Source: Halocynthiibacter sp049608145 (GTDB taxonomy: Bacteria; Pseudomonadota; Alphaproteobacteria; Rhodobacterales; Rhodobacteraceae). Taken from it: a DNA stretch of 64,000 nucleotides. A program made the position numbers and the translations under genes. The notes below the pieces were generated by a model. That model was given only the letters and a program-made list of their open reading frames with translations, had not been told where the DNA came from and did no database searches. Of this stretch, positions 60,486 to 64,000 are shown in pieces. The stretch is taken from NCBI RefSeq assembly GCF_049608145.1, contig NZ_JBMYXF010000013.1, positions 1 through 64,000 of the forward strand. Direction: 5' to 3'. How positions within the stretch are numbered: the stretch's first letter is position 1; every line of letters begins with the position of its first letter.

Positions 60486-60919
60486 TGCTAATGACCACTG
60501 CCACAGATCTTATCAAACAGCTTAACCTCACCCCGCATCCCGAAGGCGGGCATTACCGGCAGACCTGGATTGCGGATGCATCTGAAGGTGAACGTGCGGC
60601 GGGGACCTGTATTTTCTTTTTGCTGGCAGAGGGCGAGCGCAGTCATTGGCATAGGGTCGATGCGGTAGAAATCTGGCATTACTACGCCGGTGCGCCTTTG
60701 ATCCTGCATCGGGCCGAAACCGAAGCGGGCCCCGCGCAGCAGGATATACTGGGACCGGATGTCATGGCCGGGCAAATGCCCCAGCTGATTGTCCCTGAAC
60801 ATCACTGGCAGGCTGCGGAAACGACCGGCGACTGGACACTTGTCGGCTGTACCGTATCACCGGGTTTTCAATTTGAAGGGTTTGATCTGGCGCCCGAAGG
60901 GTTTCACATTCCGGGTTAA
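60485..60919 (+). CDS. Cupin-fold DUF985 family protein
   Basis: This 144-residue cupin of the DUF985 family has LNLTPHPEGGHYRQTW at the N-terminus, then FFLLAEGERSHWHRVDAVEIWHYYAGAPLILH, carrying the cupin metal ligands (His-x-His, Glu), and WTLVGCTVSPGFQFEGFDLAP at the end. The family has no agreed reaction, though some members act on nucleotide sugars or similar. Its start overlaps the SIR2-like stop (TAATG); an ATG at 60491 is equally possible. Its GC content matches the core genome, so it may be the original neighbour of eno. Confidence 0.85.
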   Translation: MLMTTATDLIKQLNLTPHPEGGHYRQTWIADASEGERAAGTCIFFLLAEGERSHWHRVDAVEIWHYYAGAPLILHRAETEAGPAQQDILGPDVMAGQMPQLIVPEHHWQAAETTGDWTLVGCTVSPGFQFEGFDLAPEGFHIPG

Positions 60920-61491
60920 TACTCGATGCCCTGATTGAAAATAACATTCAACTGATCAATCGTCACCTGAAAGCGGGCTTCTTTGCCCGGCGTTTCGCGA
61001 TAGCGGCTGTCAAATGGCATACAGCGATAGCCGCACAGCTGGCGCGCGCGACGTTTGTGGTTGTCAACGAACCACAGACGGCCCCCGGGGGTCGAAATAT
61101 AGCCGTTCTCAAACCGGGAAAAATCCCCTTCCATATCTTGGACTGAAGGGTATTCGTTAAAACTGGCCGGATCAAAGGCCGCATGGGTGTGATAGCTTGC
61201 GAATATCTCAACATCACCCTGTGGCAGAATCGGAAGGCAACTGGCCGCCCCGCCCTTTTCAGGCTTTGTGGCGCGCAATTCACCGTTTTCGCGATAGATA
61301 AAACCACAGTATTCCAGATCCACCAGGATCGATTGTTTGTTCAGGTCCCACAACACGTCCGCTGTAAAGGCATGTTCCTGCGCGTATTTCTCATGTCCGC
61401 CGCCTAAATTCAGATCACGGGCGGAGAGCGGCAAGGCAAACAATCCCAAAGACATTACGAAGCAGGCAAATTGGATTTTTCTGAAATTCAT
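60916..61491 (-). CDS. Secreted DUF4329 protein with JAMM-like motif
   Basis: This is a 191-residue exported protein with a signal peptide ending ALPLSA near residue 24. The DUF4329 domain follows (LVDLEYCGFIYRENGEL, then SYHTHAAFDP and GYISTPGGRLWFVD). His101-x-His103, then Ser116-x2-Asp119 and an upstream Glu60, imitate the metal site of JAB1/MPN (JAMM) peptidases, with a longer gap between His and Ser than usual. It may be a periplasmic metallopeptidase; the family is formally uncharacterised. It overlaps the cupin gene by four bases, tail to tail. Confidence 0.7.
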   Translation of the reverse strand: MNFRKIQFACFVMSLGLFALPLSARDLNLGGGHEKYAQEHAFTADVLWDLNKQSILVDLEYCGFIYRENGELRATKPEKGGAASCLPILPQGDVEIFASYHTHAAFDPASFNEYPSVQDMEGDFSRFENGYISTPGGRLWFVDNHKRRARQLCGYRCMPFDSRYRETPGKEARFQVTIDQLNVIFNQGIEY

Positions 61492-61572
61492 GGTCTCTCC
61501 GGTAGGATTTCCGTCATCTTGTCGGGAAACGCATCAGATATCAAAGAAATTCGGCGCACAGGATGGAACACA

Positions 61573-62682
61573 TCAGCGACGGATCACACCGGGCTTGGCC
61601 AGGCGCCCCCCGACAACCGGGGTATGTGTGCCTGTAGTGCCCGCGGCAGAGGTCGGCAATCCATGTTTGATGCGTACAGCCAGATAAGCAAACGCCTGGG
61701 CTTCCAGCATGTCGCCATCAAGCCCGGCATCTTCAACTGGTGCCACGGGACAATCCATCAACAACGCCAGCATAGACATCAGTTCCGGGTTTTTACGCCC
61801 GCCCCCAGTCACCAGAACACCTTCGGGCATGACCGGACAATGGCGCAGGCCGCGCGCGGCTGATGCAGCAGCAATCGCTGTCAGAGTGGCACAGGCATCT
61901 GCATCGTCTAGGGTTTCCACCATCTCCAAAAGGTTTGGAAAATCGTTTCGATCCAGTGATTTGGGTGGTTCACGGAAAAAATAATCATATTGCAAGAAAT
62001 CTTCGACCAGACCTTCATCCACTTCGCCTTCAGATGCCAACGCACCATCTTCATCAAAGGCCAGACCGCGCCGAGAATACATCAGATCATTGATCGGCGC
62101 GTTTGCGGGGCCGGTATCAAAGGCCAGCAATGCACCGTCTTCTTCAGGGCGTGTCTTTGACGGATCAACCCAGGTCAGATTGCCCACGCCACCCAAATTC
62201 AAAAAGGCAATGGGGCGTTGGGCATCAATCAGCTTGGCACAGGCAAAATGAAAAAACGGCGCAAGCGGCGCGCCCTGCCCGCCCATTTCCATATCCGCGG
62301 TGCGGAAATCCCAAACCACAGGGGTGTTCAGAACCTCGGCAAGGACCTGACCATTGCCACATTGATGCGTGCGCCCGTTGTCGGGGTCATGGGCCAGGGT
62401 TTGACCATGAAATCCAATCAGCTCCGCATCCCCAAAGGGCGAGAGAACTTCGGCATGGGCGGTTTCGATCATTTCAGACAGATCTTCGATGCCCGGGTCG
62501 CCCTGCCAATGACCAAACCCCGACGCAATGGTCGCGCGTTCCTGATCAGACCAGGGGCGATAGGCCGTTTTGCCGAATTCAAGAATTTCATGCCCATCTG
62601 TTTGCACAAGTGCCGCATCGATCCCATCCAGCGAGGTTCCAGACATCGCACCCAGCGACCAGATTGCGTCCTTGTTCAACAT
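61573..62682 (-). CDS. anmK: Anhydro-N-acetylmuramic acid kinase
   Basis: This recycling enzyme phosphorylates and opens 1,6-anhydro-N-acetylmuramic acid from peptidoglycan turnover to MurNAc-6-phosphate. The 369 residues begin with the ATP-binding SLGAMSGTSLDGIDAALVQTDG (about 9-30), and contain FHGQTLAHDP, WDFRTADMEMGGQGAPLAPFFH and VLVTGGGRKNPELM, the family signatures. It is the last minus-strand gene, divergent from tyrS with a 53-base gap containing a small GC hairpin. It is of normal length. Confidence 0.94.
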   Translation of the reverse strand: MLNKDAIWSLGAMSGTSLDGIDAALVQTDGHEILEFGKTAYRPWSDQERATIASGFGHWQGDPGIEDLSEMIETAHAEVLSPFGDAELIGFHGQTLAHDPDNGRTHQCGNGQVLAEVLNTPVVWDFRTADMEMGGQGAPLAPFFHFACAKLIDAQRPIAFLNLGGVGNLTWVDPSKTRPEEDGALLAFDTGPANAPINDLMYSRRGLAFDEDGALASEGEVDEGLVEDFLQYDYFFREPPKSLDRNDFPNLLEMVETLDDADACATLTAIAAASAARGLRHCPVMPEGVLVTGGGRKNPELMSMLALLMDCPVAPVEDAGLDGDMLEAQAFAYLAVRIKHGLPTSAAGTTGTHTPVVGGRLAKPGVIRR

Positions 62683-62735
62683 TGGCTTTCCCTTTTGACC
62701 CTGCCCCGGTATATCCGGGGGACATTTAGAATTCT

Positions 62736-64000
62736 ATGGATGAAAAACCGATGAAATGGCACCCCAAATCTGACTTTATGCGAGTGATGATCGAGCGCGG
62801 CTTTCTGGCTGACTGCACCGACTATCAGGCGCTTGACGACGCTTTTGTTGCAGGGGTTGTTCCGGCCTATATCGGCTTTGACGCGACTGCAAAATCTTTG
62901 CATGTCGGATCACTGATCCAGATTATGATGCTGCGCTGGCTGCAAAAAACGGGCCATAAGCCGATTGTTCTGATGGGCGGCGGCACGACAAAAGTCGGCG
63001 ATCCGTCTTTCCGCGCGGATGAACGCCCCCTGCTGACCCCAGATCAGATCGATGACAATATTGCAGGCATTAAACAAGCGTTCAGTTCCTACGTGACTTT
63101 TGGTGACGGCGCGACTGATGCAAAAATGGTAAACAATGCGGAATGGCTGGATGGTCTGAACTATCTTGAATTCCTGCGTGATATTGGCCGCCATTTTTCC
63201 GTCAACCGTATGCTGGCCTTTGAAAGTGTTAAGTCGCGTCTGGATCGCGAACAAAGCTTGAGCTTCCTTGAGTTTAACTACATGATCCTTCAGGCCTATG
63301 ATTTCCTTGAACTGAACCGCCGCTACGGTTGTCTGTTGCAAATGGGCGGATCGGATCAATGGGGCAATATCGTTAACGGGATCGACCTGACCCGCCGCGT
63401 GTTGAACAACCAAATTTTCGGCCTGACTTCGCCGCTTTTGACCACATCAGATGGTAAGAAAATGGGCAAAAGTCAGGACGGGGCTGTCTGGCTGAATGCA
63501 GATATGCGTTCGCCTTACGAATTCTGGCAGTTCTGGCGCAACACCACGGATGCGGACGTTGGCCGTTTCCTGAAGCTGTACACAGAAATGCCGGTGGAGG
63601 AATGTGACCGTCTTGGTGCGTTGGAAGGGTCGGACATCAATGATGCAAAGATCATTCTGGCAAACGCCGTCACCACGCTGGCCCATGGTGCGGACGCTGC
63701 AATCGCTGCGGAAGCCACCGCGCGGGAAGTCTTTGAAAAAGGCGGGCGCGGCGATGATCTTCCGACGCTGACCCTGTCTGTTGCCGATATTGGGGACGGT
63801 ATTTCCATTGTGCAACTGATCGTGAAATCTGGCCTCGCAAAGTCCGGCAAAGATGCGAAACGTCTGATCGGTGAGAATGGCGCAAAGATGAATGATGAAG
63901 CGATTGAAAGCACTGGGATTGTTATTCAGGCATCTGATCTGACTGCGCCAATCAAACTGTCTGCCGGGAAAAAACGCCACGCCTTGGTGGTTTTGGAAGA
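62736..64000 (+). CDS. tyrS: Tyrosyl-tRNA synthetase, 3' end cut by window edge
   Basis: This class I synthetase charges tRNATyr. The reading frame runs open from 62736 to the right edge: 421 complete codons with no stop, so only a few residues are missing at most. The HIGH-type motif is HVGS (56-59) in YIGFDATAKSLHVGSL. The KMSKS-type loop is KMGKS (242-246). YMILQAYDFLELNRRYGCLLQMGGSDQWGNI is the tyrosine-binding region. The C-terminal S4-like RNA-binding domain begins near LIVKSGLAKSGKDAKRLI. An alternative start exists at 62751. Confidence 0.95.
   Translation, partial: MDEKPMKWHPKSDFMRVMIERGFLADCTDYQALDDAFVAGVVPAYIGFDATAKSLHVGSLIQIMMLRWLQKTGHKPIVLMGGGTTKVGDPSFRADERPLLTPDQIDDNIAGIKQAFSSYVTFGDGATDAKMVNNAEWLDGLNYLEFLRDIGRHFSVNRMLAFESVKSRLDREQSLSFLEFNYMILQAYDFLELNRRYGCLLQMGGSDQWGNIVNGIDLTRRVLNNQIFGLTSPLLTTSDGKKMGKSQDGAVWLNADMRSPYEFWQFWRNTTDADVGRFLKLYTEMPVEECDRLGALEGSDINDAKIILANAVTTLAHGADAAIAAEATAREVFEKGGRGDDLPTLTLSVADIGDGISIVQLIVKSGLAKSGKDAKRLIGENGAKMNDEAIESTGIVIQASDLTAPIKLSAGKKRHALVVLE

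Noticed and set aside
62704..62720. Third copy of the two-hairpin repeat upstream of anmK
   Set aside because: Only CCGGGGGAC resembles the repeat; the rest is a different small hairpin (CCCCGG-TATAT-CCGGGG).
62910..63980. Two minus-strand open frames (167 and 177 codons) at the right edge
   Set aside because: They lie opposite tyrS, whose HVGS and KMGKS motifs are in frame and whose frame runs open to the edge.

Overview
The window looks like chromosomal DNA of a marine alphaproteobacterium of the order Rhodobacterales (Roseobacter group). The reasons are gene content and order: lptF-lptG-lptD-surA-pdxA-rsmA, prfA-prmC-DUF4167, pepA-holC, a TRAP transporter, small Rhodobacterales-type families (DUF2852, DUF4112, DUF1499) and a probable Iron-Rhodo-box. 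GC is moderate. No tRNA, rRNA, CRISPR array, transposase or phage gene was seen.

Layout. 1-2354: an 8-bp tandem repeat, a YbaK-type deacylase, a DUF2852 membrane protein behind two matching palindromes, and the N-end-rule transferase bpt. 2378-6884 (minus): a TRAP transporter. 7187-11140: an MDR dehydrogenase, then ilvB-ilvN behind a promoter, a Leu/Val/Ile-rich leader peptide and an attenuator. 11189-14752: a signalling island with a cold-shock-like protein, an XRE regulator, an acyl-homoserine-lactone synthase (luxI), a LuxR regulator, and a divergent LuxR paralogue that keeps the ligand pocket but has no DNA-binding domain. 14892-26289 (minus): nine tightly packed genes forming an unassigned catabolic operon (flavin dehydrogenase, two SDRs, a ThDP enzyme, HyuA/HyuB, a uronate-dehydrogenase-like protein, an amine-oxidase-like flavoprotein, LysR).

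26502-33537: small membrane proteins and a lipoprotein, ndk, a LysR regulator, an ABC-F protein, a membrane retropepsin, holC and pepA. 33678-41387: the LPS-export and outer-membrane-assembly operon with pdxA and rsmA. 41567-48491 (mostly minus): DUF4167, prmC, prfA, DUF1499, agmatinase, an RluE-type pseudouridine synthase and an M20 amidohydrolase. 48717-58003: an outer-membrane barrel, mazG, an orphan ferric-iron binding protein under a palindromic operator, a nucleoside hydrolase, a GNAT, an EEP-family protein, a cation/proton antiporter, a Fur-family regulator, a cyclophilin and a DMT exporter. 58114-64000: enolase, an AT-rich SIR2-like gene directly behind the enolase terminator, a DUF985 cupin, a secreted DUF4329 protein with a JAMM-like motif, anmK and most of tyrS, which runs off the right edge.

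The most notable items are the HTH-less autoinducer receptor paired with luxI/luxR, the ilvBN attenuator, the nine-gene catabolic operon, the isolated SIR2-like gene, the paired palindromes upstream of the DUF2852 gene, and a two-copy intergenic repeat whose first hairpin keeps pairing although both arms differ.
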